A DNA stretch of 64,000 nt, taken from positions 1,178,001 through 1,242,000 of the forward strand of contig NZ_AP022609.1 in assembly GCF_010729485.1 (NCBI RefSeq). The letters are read 5' to 3'. Position 1 is the first letter of the stretch, and every line of letters begins with the position of its first letter. This DNA is from Mycolicibacter hiberniae (GTDB lineage: Bacteria > Actinomycetota > Actinomycetes > Mycobacteriales > Mycobacteriaceae). Positions 16,378 to 25,517 of the stretch are shown here, piece by piece. The notes under the pieces were generated by a model, which saw only the letters and a program-made list of their open reading frames with translations, did no database searches and was not told the origin of the DNA. Made by a program: the position numbers and the translations under genes.

Positions 16378-16470
16378 ATGGGCGGGAGATCAGCAATGAC
16401 ATGCGGACCTGGCGGGGCGGCATCGCGGCCGTCGCCGGCGGGCCGGCTCGTTCGCGCGCGAACGGGCTGA
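16378..16470 (+). CDS. Possible 30-residue leader peptide of the Mce operon
   Basis: In the predicted leader an ATG at 16378 opens a frame of 30 codons ending at TGA 16468-16470. GAGGAGG at 16361-16367 lies ten bases upstream. The peptide is Arg/Gly/Pro/Ala-rich with one Cys and shows no domain. It ends 30 bp before the yrbEA start. It may be a translated leader that controls the operon or a chance frame. Confidence 0.35.
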   Translation: MGGRSAMTCGPGGAASRPSPAGRLVRARTG

Positions 16471-16500
16471 CGCGTTGCTGCGAACCAGAGGCAGGCAGCG

Positions 16501-17265
16501 ATGAGCGGGCCCTCCTGGACCAAGCCCGCGATCGCGGTAGGCGATTTCGTCGTGCTTGCCGGCGAGACGTTCGCTGCTATGGCGCGACCCCCGTGGGCTT
16601 GGCGTGAGCTGATCAACCAGATCTGGTTTGTGGCCCGGGTCTCGATCGTCCCGACGATCATGCTGTCCATTCCCTACACCGTGCTCATCGTCTTCACGCT
16701 CAACATCGTGCTGCTGGAGATCGGCGCCGCTGACCTCTCCGGCGCCGGCGCGGCGCTGGCGGCGGTCACCCAGGTCGGCCCGGTGGTCACCGCCATCGTC
16801 GTGTCGGGGGCGGGCGCCACCGCCATGTGCGCTGATCTGGGTGCCCGCACCATCCGCGAGGAGATCGACGCGATGAAGGTGATCGGCGTCAATCCCGTCG
16901 AGGCACTCGTCGTTCCCCGCGTGATCGCGGCGACATTCGTTGCGGTGATGCTCTACTCGGTGGTCGCGGTGGTGGGCCTGACCGGAAGCTATGCCTTTGT
17001 GGTGTTCGTCCAACACGTCACGCCGGGCGCCTTCGTCGCCGGGATGACGCTGCTGACCGGACTGCCGCAGGTGGTGGTTTCGCTGGTCAAGGCGCTGCTG
17101 TTCGGCCTGTCGGCCGGGCTGATCGCCTGCTACAAGGGGCTGTCGGTGGGCGGCGGCCCGACCGCGGTGGGCAATGCGGTCAACGAGACCGTGGTGTTCG
17201 CGTTCATGGCGCTGTTTCTGATCAACATCCTGGCCACCGCCTTCGGCGTGAAGGTCGCGCCGTGA
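16501..17265 (+). CDS. yrbEA: Mce transporter permease YrbEA
   Basis: A 254-residue MlaE/YrbE-type permease with five to six membrane segments, part of the ABC-like Mce importer for lipids. The conserved coupling segment TIREEIDAMKVIGVNPVEALVVPR (about residues 119-142) contains the EExDA motif that contacts the ATPase. The ATG at 16501 follows AGAGGCAGGCAGCG. It is the first structural gene of a run of eleven genes in one direction, and its stop overlaps yrbEB (GTGA). The cytosolic ATPase (MceG-type) is not in this window, as is usual for mycobacteria. Confidence 0.93.
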   Translation: MSGPSWTKPAIAVGDFVVLAGETFAAMARPPWAWRELINQIWFVARVSIVPTIMLSIPYTVLIVFTLNIVLLEIGAADLSGAGAALAAVTQVGPVVTAIVVSGAGATAMCADLGARTIREEIDAMKVIGVNPVEALVVPRVIAATFVAVMLYSVVAVVGLTGSYAFVVFVQHVTPGAFVAGMTLLTGLPQVVVSLVKALLFGLSAGLIACYKGLSVGGGPTAVGNAVNETVVFAFMALFLINILATAFGVKVAP

Positions 17266-18098
17266 CGGCCGCGGAGCGCACCGCGCCCGCCGGCGCGGGG
17301 CTGGCCGACGCCGCCCGGCGTATCGGCGAACAGACCGCCTTCTACGGTCGTGCGCTGGCGGCTGTCGGAGACGCCGTACGCCGCTACCCCGGCGAAGTGC
17401 TGCGGTTGATCGCGGTGATGGGAATGGGCTCCGGAGCGCTGGCGGTCATCGGTGGCACCGTGGTCATCGTCGGTTTCCTCACCTTGTCGACCGGCGCCCT
17501 GATCGCCGTGCAGGGCTACAACACCTTGTCCAACGTCGGGATCGAAGCACTGACCGGGTTCCTCGGTGCCTTCCTCAACGTCCGTTTCATCGCGCCCGCC
17601 ACCGCGGGGGTGGCCCTGGCCGCCACGATCGGTGCCGGTGCCACCGCGCAGATCGGCTCGATGCGCATCAGCGAAGAGATCGATGCGCTTGAGGCGATGG
17701 GAATTCGGTCGATCACCTACCTGGCCGCCACCCGGATCGTGGCCGGCGTGCTGGTGGTGATACCGCTGTACACCGTCGCTGTCCTGATGGCGTTCTTGGC
17801 GACGCGCTTCGGCACCACCGTGATCTACGGGCAGTCACGAGGTGTCTATGACCACTACTTCTCCACCTTCTTAGAACCCACCGATCTGCTGTGGTCGTTT
17901 CTGGCCGCGCTGTCGATGGCTACCGCGGTCATGGTGGTGCATACCTACTACGGGTTCACGGCGACCGGTGGCCCGGCGGGGGTCGGCGAGGCCGTCGGCC
18001 GCGCCGTGCGAACCTCGGTCACCGCGACGGTGTTTGTGCTGCTGACCATCACACTGTCCGTCTACGGACAGTCCGGCAACTTCCACCTGTCGGGGTGA
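17262..18098 (+). CDS. yrbEB: Mce transporter permease YrbEB
   Basis: The second permease, 278 residues, also of the MlaE family. It has an N-terminal cytoplasmic helix (about 1-45), then membrane segments and the conserved RISEEIDALEAMGIRSITYLAATR coupling motif (about residues 135-158). The GTG start overlaps the yrbEA stop by four bases. YrbEA and YrbEB form the membrane channel partner of the Mce shaft proteins encoded downstream. The C-terminus FVLLTITLSVYGQSGNFHLSG is typical for B-type members. Confidence 0.93.
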   Translation: MTAAERTAPAGAGLADAARRIGEQTAFYGRALAAVGDAVRRYPGEVLRLIAVMGMGSGALAVIGGTVVIVGFLTLSTGALIAVQGYNTLSNVGIEALTGFLGAFLNVRFIAPATAGVALAATIGAGATAQIGSMRISEEIDALEAMGIRSITYLAATRIVAGVLVVIPLYTVAVLMAFLATRFGTTVIYGQSRGVYDHYFSTFLEPTDLLWSFLAALSMATAVMVVHTYYGFTATGGPAGVGEAVGRAVRTSVTATVFVLLTITLSVYGQSGNFHLSG

Positions 18099-18102
18099 GT
18101 CG

Positions 18103-19380
18103 ATGAGCGCCGGCACGCCTAACCGATCCCGCCCCGGCGGGATCGACCCGATTTGGTGGTCACCCGTCCTGGTGGCGGTGATCGTGGCCCTGTCCGCCAT
18201 GACCGCCGTGCTGTTCTCCGGAACATTCCGGCGTTACGTCCCGCTGACGCTGGTGTCCGATCGAGCCGGTCTGGTCATGGAGGACGGCGCGAAGGTGAAA
18301 CTGCGCGGCATCCAAATCGGTGAGGTGAAATCCATTGGCACCCAGCCGGGATCGGATCACTCCCGACTGTCCACCCTGAGCCTGAAGATGTATCCGCGGC
18401 CGTTCGAATACCTCCCGAGCAACGTCGAAGCCGAGATCAAGTCCAGCACCGCGTTCGGGGCCAAGTACGTCGACCTGGTCATTCCCTCCGACGGCCCCAG
18501 TGGCCAGCGGCTCAAGCCGGGTGCGGTGCTGCGTTCACGCAACGTGACGGTGGAAGTCAACACCATGTTCGAGAACCTGCAGGCGGTGGTGCACGCCATC
18601 GACCCGGCCAAGCTCAACTCGGTGCTCTCGGCAGTGGCCGAATCGGTTCGGGGCCGCGGAGACGCCATGGGGCGGGCGATCTCGGGCGCCAACACCATGC
18701 TGGCGGTGGTGAATCCACGCATGCCCACCGTGCAGCGCGACTGGCAACTGTTCGGACAGACCACCCAGGTGTATTCCAATGCGGCGCAGAACATTCTGAA
18801 CATCCTGGACTCCGCCTCCACCACCAGCACCACCGTGACCGGCCAGGCCGGCGAACTCGACGCGCTGCTGCTCGCCGCGGTCGGCTTCTCCGCGACCGGG
18901 GTGGACACCATCGGGCCGAACCAGCCCGCACTGGTCCAAGCGCTGAACCTGATGGCACCGACCACCGATCTGCTCGAGGAGTACTCGCCCACCTATACCT
19001 GCCTGTTCCAGGGGGCGCAATGGTTCCTGGAGAACGGCGGACGAGACGCCATGGGCGGCAACGGTAGATCGGTCATCATGGACGCCGCGATGCTCGCCGG
19101 CGACGACCCGTATCGCTACCCGGACAACCTGCCGTTGATCAACGCCCGGGGCGGCCCGGGTGGCAGGCCCAGCTGTGGCTCGCTGCCCGACGTGAGCAAG
19201 AACTTCCCGGTGAAGTACTTGGTGACCGACACCGGATTCGGTACCGGACTCGACGTCCGGCCCAACCCGGGCATCGGTTTCCCCGGTTTCGCCAACTACT
19301 TCCCGGTCACCAAGGCCGAGCCGGAACCGCCACGAATCCGCTATTACGGACCGCCTGCACCCGGACCGGAGTCGCCATGA
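18103..19380 (+). CDS. mceA: Mce family protein MceA
   Basis: A 425-residue Mce protein with one N-terminal membrane anchor (about residues 20-42), an MCE domain beginning near YVPLTLVSDRAGLVMEDGAKV, and the long helical region that forms the transport shaft with the other Mce proteins. The C-terminal part (about 330-425) is Pro/Gly-rich, with FANYFPVTKAEPEPP. The ATG at 18103 lies four bases after the yrbEB stop, and its stop overlaps mceB (ATGA). The cargo of this copy is unknown; M. tuberculosis Mce1 and Mce4 carry fatty acids and cholesterol. I cannot assign this operon to a numbered Mce group with confidence. Confidence 0.92.
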   Translation: MSAGTPNRSRPGGIDPIWWSPVLVAVIVALSAMTAVLFSGTFRRYVPLTLVSDRAGLVMEDGAKVKLRGIQIGEVKSIGTQPGSDHSRLSTLSLKMYPRPFEYLPSNVEAEIKSSTAFGAKYVDLVIPSDGPSGQRLKPGAVLRSRNVTVEVNTMFENLQAVVHAIDPAKLNSVLSAVAESVRGRGDAMGRAISGANTMLAVVNPRMPTVQRDWQLFGQTTQVYSNAAQNILNILDSASTTSTTVTGQAGELDALLLAAVGFSATGVDTIGPNQPALVQALNLMAPTTDLLEEYSPTYTCLFQGAQWFLENGGRDAMGGNGRSVIMDAAMLAGDDPYRYPDNLPLINARGGPGGRPSCGSLPDVSKNFPVKYLVTDTGFGTGLDVRPNPGIGFPGFANYFPVTKAEPEPPRIRYYGPPAPGPESP

Positions 19381-20405
19381 GAGGCAATATCGGCAGGACC
19401 CTCACCTGGGTCGTGCTGTTCACGGTGACCTGCCTGGTGTTCATCTTCATCCTGGTCACGGTGTTCGGCCAGTTCCGGTTCGATTCCCGGGTCGGCTATC
19501 GGGCCGAATTCACCAATGTGTCGGGTCTCAAGGGCGGCAACTTCGTTCGCATCGCCGGCGTCGAGATCGGCAAGGTCACCAAGATGGCGCTGCACCCCGA
19601 CGGCACCGTCACGGTCGACTTCTCCATCGACCGCGGGCTGACCCTCACCGAGGGCACCCGCGCGGCGGTGCGCTACGAAAATCTCATCGGTGACCGCTAC
19701 CTGTCCCTGGAGCAGGGGGCGGGGTCGGTCCGCACCCTGCAACCGGGTCAAGCCATTCCGCTGGCGCGGACCGAACCCGCCCTCGACGTGGATGCCCTCA
19801 TCGGGGGCTTCCGGCCGCTGTTTCGTGCGTTGGACCCCGATCAGGTGAATGTGCTCAGCGGCGAACTGCTCAAGGTGTTCCAAGGCCAGGGCGGCACCAT
19901 CGCCTCGGTGTTGTCGCAGACGTCGGCATTGACCACGACGCTGGCCGGCCGCGACGAGCTGATCGGCCAGGTGATCACCAACCTCAACACCGTGCTGGGC
20001 ACCTTCAGCTCCCGTGATCGCGAGTTCGGCCACGGACTGGATTCACTGACCCAGATGGTCCAGGGACTCGCCGAGCGCCGAGACGACCTCACCAAGGGGG
20101 TGGCCTACATCAATGCCGCGGCCGGCTCCGTCGCCGACCTGCTGGCCGTGGCTCGCGAACCCATTCGCGATGTGGTGGTGCAGACCGATCGGGCCGCCGG
20201 CCAGGTGCTGGCCGACGGTGACTATGTCGACGATCTGGTCAAGACGCTGCCCGACGCCTACCAGGTTCTGGCGCGCAACGGGCTTTACGGCGACTACTTC
20301 GGCTTCTACATGTGTGACCTGGTGATCAAGGTGAACGGCAAAGGCGGCCAACCGCTCTACGGCAAGATCATGAACCAGACGACCGGACGGTGCGCGCCGA
20401 AATGA
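19377..20405 (+). CDS. mceB: Mce family protein MceB
   Basis: A 342-residue Mce protein. It has a membrane anchor at residues 8-30 (WVVLFTVTCLVFIFILVTVF), an MCE domain starting YRAEFTNVSGLKGGNFVRIAGVEIGKV with the family GGxVRxxGVxVGxV-type pattern, and a helical shaft region to the end. The terminal part carries a Cys (MCDLVIK) and TTGRCAPK, a Cys pair often seen in MceB. Start and stop both overlap their neighbours (ATGA), indicating strict co-translation. Confidence 0.92.
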   Translation: MRGNIGRTLTWVVLFTVTCLVFIFILVTVFGQFRFDSRVGYRAEFTNVSGLKGGNFVRIAGVEIGKVTKMALHPDGTVTVDFSIDRGLTLTEGTRAAVRYENLIGDRYLSLEQGAGSVRTLQPGQAIPLARTEPALDVDALIGGFRPLFRALDPDQVNVLSGELLKVFQGQGGTIASVLSQTSALTTTLAGRDELIGQVITNLNTVLGTFSSRDREFGHGLDSLTQMVQGLAERRDDLTKGVAYINAAAGSVADLLAVAREPIRDVVVQTDRAAGQVLADGDYVDDLVKTLPDAYQVLARNGLYGDYFGFYMCDLVIKVNGKGGQPLYGKIMNQTTGRCAPK

Positions 20406-21670
20406 CGAGACCGAAACTGCCGCGGATCACCGTCAAGCCGCTGGCCGAACGTAACCGGCCCGCGGTCGGCGTCGCCGGAATACTCTTCGTGGTCGCCCTG
20501 GTGGTCGCGGTCTTCAGCTACGACAGGCTGCCGTTCATCAAGGGCACGTCCGACTACGCCGCCTACTTCACCGAGGCCGGTGGCATCAAGTCCAACAGCG
20601 ACGTACGCGTGTCAGGACTCGATGTCGGCCGGGTGGTCGGTCTACGGCTGGAGGGCGACCGAGTCCGGGTGACGTTCACCGTCCGCAGGGGAGTCGAGCT
20701 GGGCGAGCGGACCGAAGCCGCGATCAAGACCGAGACGGTGCTGGGCAACAAATTCCTGGAACTGACACCGCGCGGCGACGGCCGGCTCACGGGTCCGATA
20801 CCGGTGGAACGCACGACTTCCCCCTACGACCTGCCGGATGCCTTGGGAGATCTGACCGCGGTCATCAGCGGCTTGGACACCACGCAGTTGTCCTCGGCGC
20901 TGACCACTTTGGCGGAGACCTTCAAAGACACGCCACCGGACCTCAGGATGGCGCTGCAGGGCGTGGCTCGCTTTTCGGACACCCTCGACAAACGCGACGC
21001 CACCCTGCGTCAGTTGCTGGCCGACGCCAACAAGGTCACCGGGGTGCTGGCGCAACGCAGTGAGCAGATCGCCGGCTTGGTCGCAAACAGCAATGCCCTG
21101 CTGAGCGAGCTGTTGTCACAACGCAATTCCGTCGACGCGTTGATGACCAACCTTACTGCGGTATCGCGACAGGTGTCGGCCGTGGTCGACGACAACCGAC
21201 AGCAACTCAAACCCGCGGTGGACAAACTCAACGGCGTCCTGGAGGTTCTCGACAACCGCCGAGCCGAACTGCAACGCACCCTCTACCTGTTTCGCCGCTA
21301 CGCCATGTCGTTCGGCGAGGTGCTGGGTTCGGGACCGTTCTTCAAGGCGTCAGTGGTGAACCTGATTCCGGGCCAGTTGGCCCAGCCGGCCATCGAAGCC
21401 GCCTTCTCCGACCTGGGCCTGGATCCCAACGTGCTGTTGCCCTCCCAGCTGAACGATCCGCCCGTCGGCCAGCCGGGCACGCCGCCACTGCCGATGCCGT
21501 TTCCCCGCACCGGGCAGGGCGGCGAGCCCAATCTGACGTTGCCGGACGCCATCACCGGCAATCCCGGAGACCCGCGCTATCCCTACCGGGAGCCGTTGCC
21601 GGCGCCGCCACCGGGCGGGCCACCCCCGGGCCCGCCGGCGCTCGGCCCGGCGGCGGACGGGGGGAGCTGA
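20402..21670 (+). CDS. mceC: Mce family protein MceC
   Basis: A 422-residue Mce protein with an anchor at about residues 20-40 (VGVAGILFVVALVVAVFSY), an MCE domain with YAAYFTEAGGIKSNSDVRVSGLDVGRV, a long helical shaft region, and a Pro-rich C-terminus (about 360-422) ending in a PPPGGPPPGPPALG tract. The ATG at 20402 overlaps the mceB stop (ATGA); a longer GTG start at 20390 would overlap more of mceB and has no support. Proline-rich tails of this kind are common in the Mce C and D proteins and probably lie outside the shaft. Confidence 0.91.
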   Translation: MTRPKLPRITVKPLAERNRPAVGVAGILFVVALVVAVFSYDRLPFIKGTSDYAAYFTEAGGIKSNSDVRVSGLDVGRVVGLRLEGDRVRVTFTVRRGVELGERTEAAIKTETVLGNKFLELTPRGDGRLTGPIPVERTTSPYDLPDALGDLTAVISGLDTTQLSSALTTLAETFKDTPPDLRMALQGVARFSDTLDKRDATLRQLLADANKVTGVLAQRSEQIAGLVANSNALLSELLSQRNSVDALMTNLTAVSRQVSAVVDDNRQQLKPAVDKLNGVLEVLDNRRAELQRTLYLFRRYAMSFGEVLGSGPFFKASVVNLIPGQLAQPAIEAAFSDLGLDPNVLLPSQLNDPPVGQPGTPPLPMPFPRTGQGGEPNLTLPDAITGNPGDPRYPYREPLPAPPPGGPPPGPPALGPAADGGS

Positions 21671-21671
21671 C

Positions 21672-22964
21672 ATGAGCACCCAATTCGTGGCCGGTGCGCA
21701 CCTGCCGGCCAATCGCGTGCGACTGCTGCGGCTGGGCATCGCAACTGTGCTGGTGTCGAGCCTTGTCCTCGCGCTGTTCCTGGTGTTCGGGCCGCCCCGC
21801 AAACACGTCTACACCGCCTACTTCGCCAACACCAACGGGCTCTACACCGGAGACGAAGTCCGCATCCTGGGGGTTGCCGTCGGCACCGTCGAGCGCATCG
21901 AACCGCTCCCGGACACCGCCAAGGTGACCTTCTCCGTCGACGCCCAGTACCAGGTGCCCGCCGATGTCCAAGCGGCGATCCTGTCGCCGTCGCTGGTCAG
22001 CGCCAGGGCGATTCAGCTCGTCCCGGCTTACACCGGTGGTCCCGAGCTGGCCGACGGTGCCAGCATCGGACCGGATCGCACAGCGGTTCCGGTCGAGTGG
22101 GACGACCTGCGTGAGCAGTTGGAGAAGCTCACCGATTCCCTGCAGCCGTCCGACGCCGAGGGCCGCAGTGCCGTCGGCGCCTTCGTCAACACCGCGGCGG
22201 CCAACCTTCGGGGGCAGGGCGATACCGCGCGCGAGACGGTGATCAAACTGTCGCAGGCGATGTCGGCGCTGGGGGATCACAGCACCGACATCTTCAGCAC
22301 GGTCCGCAACATGCAACTGCTGGTCTCGGCGCTGACCTCCAGCAGCGACCTGCTGGCGTCGTTCAACGTCAACCTCGCCGATATCACCAGCCTGCTGAGC
22401 AATTCGCCCCGCGAGTTCGCCGACGCCATGACGGGTCTCGACGGTGCGGTCAAAGACCTGCGCGGCTTCATCGGTGAGAACCGGGAGGGCTTCGGCGTGA
22501 CGGTCGACCACCTGGCGGCGATCACCAGCGCCCTCGACGAAAGCCGCGGCGACCTCAAACAGGTTCTGCACATCGCGCCATCGGTGTTCCAGAACTTCGT
22601 GAACATCTATCAACCGGCCCAGAGCGCGATCACCGGTGTGATGGCGCTCGGGAACTTCGCCAACACCGTCCAATTCATCTGCAGCGGAATCGAAGCCCTG
22701 GCACGGGCCAACTCGCTGCAGGCATCGAAGCTGTGCGTGCAGTACCTGGCGCCGATCATCAAGAACCGCCAGTACAACTTTCTGCCGATCGGCGGAAACC
22801 CGTTCGTGGGCACCGCGGCCCGGCCCAACGAAATCACCTACAGCGAAGACCGGCTCCGGCCCGATGCTGCGCAACAGCCGGCCGAGCCACCCCGGCAACC
22901 CATCGACCCCGAGCTGGGTCTGCCCGGCCTGCTGCTGCCCGCGTCACCCGAGGGCACCCCGTGA
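21672..22964 (+). CDS. mceD: Mce family protein MceD
   Basis: A 430-residue Mce protein. The anchor is near residues 18-38 (LGIATVLVSSLVLALFLVFG), and the MCE domain has YTAYFANTNGLYTGDEVRILGVAVGTVERIEP. Then comes a helical shaft region and a C-terminus with IKNRQYNFLPIGGNPF, a segment typical for MceD, followed by a Pro/Leu tail. The start is one base after the mceC stop. The stop overlaps the mceE GTG. Confidence 0.92.
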   Translation: MSTQFVAGAHLPANRVRLLRLGIATVLVSSLVLALFLVFGPPRKHVYTAYFANTNGLYTGDEVRILGVAVGTVERIEPLPDTAKVTFSVDAQYQVPADVQAAILSPSLVSARAIQLVPAYTGGPELADGASIGPDRTAVPVEWDDLREQLEKLTDSLQPSDAEGRSAVGAFVNTAAANLRGQGDTARETVIKLSQAMSALGDHSTDIFSTVRNMQLLVSALTSSSDLLASFNVNLADITSLLSNSPREFADAMTGLDGAVKDLRGFIGENREGFGVTVDHLAAITSALDESRGDLKQVLHIAPSVFQNFVNIYQPAQSAITGVMALGNFANTVQFICSGIEALARANSLQASKLCVQYLAPIIKNRQYNFLPIGGNPFVGTAARPNEITYSEDRLRPDAAQQPAEPPRQPIDPELGLPGLLLPASPEGTP

Positions 22965-24079
22965 AGCGGCTCGCGATCATCGCGCTGGGCGTCGCCGTTG
23001 CCTGTGGGGCAAGCGGCTGCGAGTGGCGGGGGCTGAACTCGCTGAGCCTGCCGGGCACCGCAGGCACCGACGGCACCTACACGATCTCGGCCGAATTGCC
23101 TGACGTCGTGGTGATTCAGCAGAACTCCCGGGTTCGAGTCGCCGACGTCAACGTGGGCAACGTGACCAAGATCGAGGTCCAGGACTGGCATGCGCTGGTG
23201 ACCATGCGCATCGACAACAGCGTGCACCTGCCGGCGAACAGCACCGCCAAGGTAGGTCAGACCAGCCTGCTCGGCTCCATGCATATCGAGTTGGCACCGC
23301 CGACCGACGAGCCGCCACGCGGTGAACTGCACGACGGTGCAGTCATCCCACTGTCGAGGGCCGCCACCTATCCGAGCACCGAGCAGACCCTGGCGTCGGT
23401 CTCACTGCTGCTCAACGGCGGCGGACTGGCTCAGCTGCAGGAGATCAACCAAAGCTTCGCTCGCGCCCTGGCGGGGCGCGAGAACGACATGCGCAGCCTG
23501 CTCACGCAGTTGGACACCTTTATCGCCGCGCTCAACGACCAGACCGATGACATCATCTCGGCCACCGAGAAGCTCAACGGTCTGGTCGGCCAGTTCGCCC
23601 AGCAGAACCCCACCGTCGAGCGGGCACTGACGACGATCCCGCAGGCATTGGGGGTGCTGGCCGAGGAACGCGCGAAGATCGCCGATGCCGCCGACGCACT
23701 CGGAAAGTTCAGTGCCATCGCCGTCTCCACCGTCAACCAGAGCAGGGAGGCCCTGGTGGCCAACCTGCGCAACATCGCCCCGGTGTTGCGCTCGCTGGCC
23801 GACGCCGGTCCGGCGCTGACGCAGGGGCTCGACTTCCTGTCCACCTATCCCTGGGTCAAGAGCAACATCCCCAATTGGTTTCGCGGCGACTTCGCCAACA
23901 TCAGTCTGGTCGTGGACCTGACGTTGAGCCGGATCGACAGCGGTCTGTTCACCGGCACCCGCTGGGAAGGCGACCTCACCGAGTTGGAAATGCAGTGGGG
24001 CAGAACCGTCGGTCAGATGCCCAGCCCGTACACCGCAGGCAACCCGCTGGTCGCCCCCTACCACTTCGGGGGGTACTGA
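22961..24079 (+). CDS. mceE: Mce family lipoprotein MceE (LprK/LprN-type)
   Basis: A 372-residue Mce protein that replaces the usual membrane anchor by a lipoprotein signal: MKRLAIIALGVAVACGASGC with the lipobox Cys at residue 20. After it comes EWRGLNSLSLPG, strongly conserved in mycobacterial MceE proteins, the MCE domain (about 40-115, VRVADVNVGNVTKIEV), and helical shaft. The end WGRTVGQMPSPYTAGNPLVAPYH is also conserved. The GTG start overlaps the mceD stop by four bases. It probably joins the shaft hexamer and anchors it through the lipid. Confidence 0.93.
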   Translation: MKRLAIIALGVAVACGASGCEWRGLNSLSLPGTAGTDGTYTISAELPDVVVIQQNSRVRVADVNVGNVTKIEVQDWHALVTMRIDNSVHLPANSTAKVGQTSLLGSMHIELAPPTDEPPRGELHDGAVIPLSRAATYPSTEQTLASVSLLLNGGGLAQLQEINQSFARALAGRENDMRSLLTQLDTFIAALNDQTDDIISATEKLNGLVGQFAQQNPTVERALTTIPQALGVLAEERAKIADAADALGKFSAIAVSTVNQSREALVANLRNIAPVLRSLADAGPALTQGLDFLSTYPWVKSNIPNWFRGDFANISLVVDLTLSRIDSGLFTGTRWEGDLTELEMQWGRTVGQMPSPYTAGNPLVAPYHFGGY

Positions 24080-24080
24080 G

Positions 24081-25517
24081 GTGTTTCGGCTGTCTCGCAC
24101 CGTGTGGACCCAGCTGGCGATCCTGGCGGCGGTCACCGTGATCGCCGGCGGGGTGATGGCGTTCGGCTTTGTCAAAGTTCCGGCGCTGTTCGGTATCGGT
24201 CGCTACACGGTGACCGTCGAACTTCCGGCGTCCGGCGGGCTGTACCCGACGTCGGTGGTGACCTACCGTGGCACCGAGATCGGCCGGGTCAGCACCATCG
24301 ACGTCGACGCCGACGGGGTACGTGCGGTACTGAAACTCAATTCCTCGATCAAAGTTCCGGCACTGGTGACCGCCGCGGTGCACAGCCGCTCCGCGATCGG
24401 TGAACAGTTCCTCGAACTCACCCCCACCGGCGACGCCGCCGAGCACCGGATGCTGCGCGCCGGTGATGTGATCCCGGCGGACAGGGTACGGATTCCGGCC
24501 GACATCGCCAACCTGCTCGATGCCACCAACCGTGCGCTGCTGGCGATCCCGCCCGACGATCTGCGCACCGTCATCGACGAGGCGGACAAAGCGGTGGGCG
24601 GTCTGGGCGCGGAACTGGCACGCATCGTCGCCGGATCGACCTCACTGGCCATCGAAGGCGGCGAGGCCGCCCAGGCCTTCGCCCAGTTGATCGACCAGAC
24701 CCCACCGGTACTGGATTCCCAGGTGCGAACCGGAGATTCGATCGCGACGTGGGCTCAGCGGCTGGCCGCGATCACCGGCCAGCTCAGCGCCGAAGACCGA
24801 GCGTTCGCGGGCCTGATCGGTGTGGGCGCTCCAGCGCTGGATGAAGCCAATGCGCTGCTGAGCCGGGTGGGTCCGGCGCTGCCGGTGTTGCTGGCCAACA
24901 TGGTCAGCCTCGGTCAGATCGCGGTGACGTTCCACCAGGGCATCGAGCAGCTGCTGGTGCTGTTTCCGCAGGGAACCGCGGTCATGTCGGCGATCACGCT
25001 GGCCGACTCGGGCCTCGACACGCCATATCGCGGCATCTACCTCGACTTCAACCTCAATATGAACTACCCGCCGCCGTGCAACACCGGATTCCTCCCGGCC
25101 CGGCAACAGCGGGCACCGAGCTTGGAGGACTACCCGGACCGGCCCGCCGGCGAGCTGTACTGCCGGGTTCCGCAGGACTCGGCCCTCAATGTGCGTGGCG
25201 CACGCAATATCCCGTGCGAGAACAATCCCGCCAAACGTGCGCCCACGGTCGAGATGTGCGAGAGCGACGAGTGGTATGTCCCGCTCAACGACGGCTACAA
25301 CTGGAAGGGCGATCCCAACGCCACCCTGTCCGGTCAGGCTGTGCCGCAGGACCCGCCACGTCCCCCTGCGCAGCCACCACCGGTCGCCTACGTTCCCTAC
25401 GATCCGCAGACCGGCAGTTTCATCGGCCCGGACGGCAAGCGGCAGACCCGAGCCGACCTGGCTCCCCAGCGGAAGGAGCAGACATGGCAGACCCTGCTGC
25501 TGCCCCCGAACGCGTAG
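24081..25517 (+). CDS. mceF: Mce family protein MceF
   Basis: The last Mce shaft protein, 478 residues. It has an anchor at about residues 8-30, an MCE domain with YTVTVELPASGGLYPTSVVTYRGTEIGRV, helical shaft, and a C-terminal domain with several Cys (CNTGFLPARQQR, YCRVPQDS, IPCENN, MCESDEW) that would be oxidised outside the membrane. The Pro-rich tail is followed by YDPQTGSFIGPDGKR. The GTG at 24081 lies one base after the mceE stop. The 3' end overlaps the next gene by 34 bp. Confidence 0.92.
   Translation: MFRLSRTVWTQLAILAAVTVIAGGVMAFGFVKVPALFGIGRYTVTVELPASGGLYPTSVVTYRGTEIGRVSTIDVDADGVRAVLKLNSSIKVPALVTAAVHSRSAIGEQFLELTPTGDAAEHRMLRAGDVIPADRVRIPADIANLLDATNRALLAIPPDDLRTVIDEADKAVGGLGAELARIVAGSTSLAIEGGEAAQAFAQLIDQTPPVLDSQVRTGDSIATWAQRLAAITGQLSAEDRAFAGLIGVGAPALDEANALLSRVGPALPVLLANMVSLGQIAVTFHQGIEQLLVLFPQGTAVMSAITLADSGLDTPYRGIYLDFNLNMNYPPPCNTGFLPARQQRAPSLEDYPDRPAGELYCRVPQDSALNVRGARNIPCENNPAKRAPTVEMCESDEWYVPLNDGYNWKGDPNATLSGQAVPQDPPRPPAQPPPVAYVPYDPQTGSFIGPDGKRQTRADLAPQRKEQTWQTLLLPPNA

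Larger units (their letters stand above)
16142..16500. other. Promoter region between the oxygenase gene and the Mce operon
   Basis: This 359-bp divergent region holds a strong SigA-type promoter (16321-16349) and a possible leader open frame (16378-16470), described separately. It contains no gene for an operon regulator such as a TetR or GntR protein; none is seen anywhere beside this Mce operon. Confidence 0.6.
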
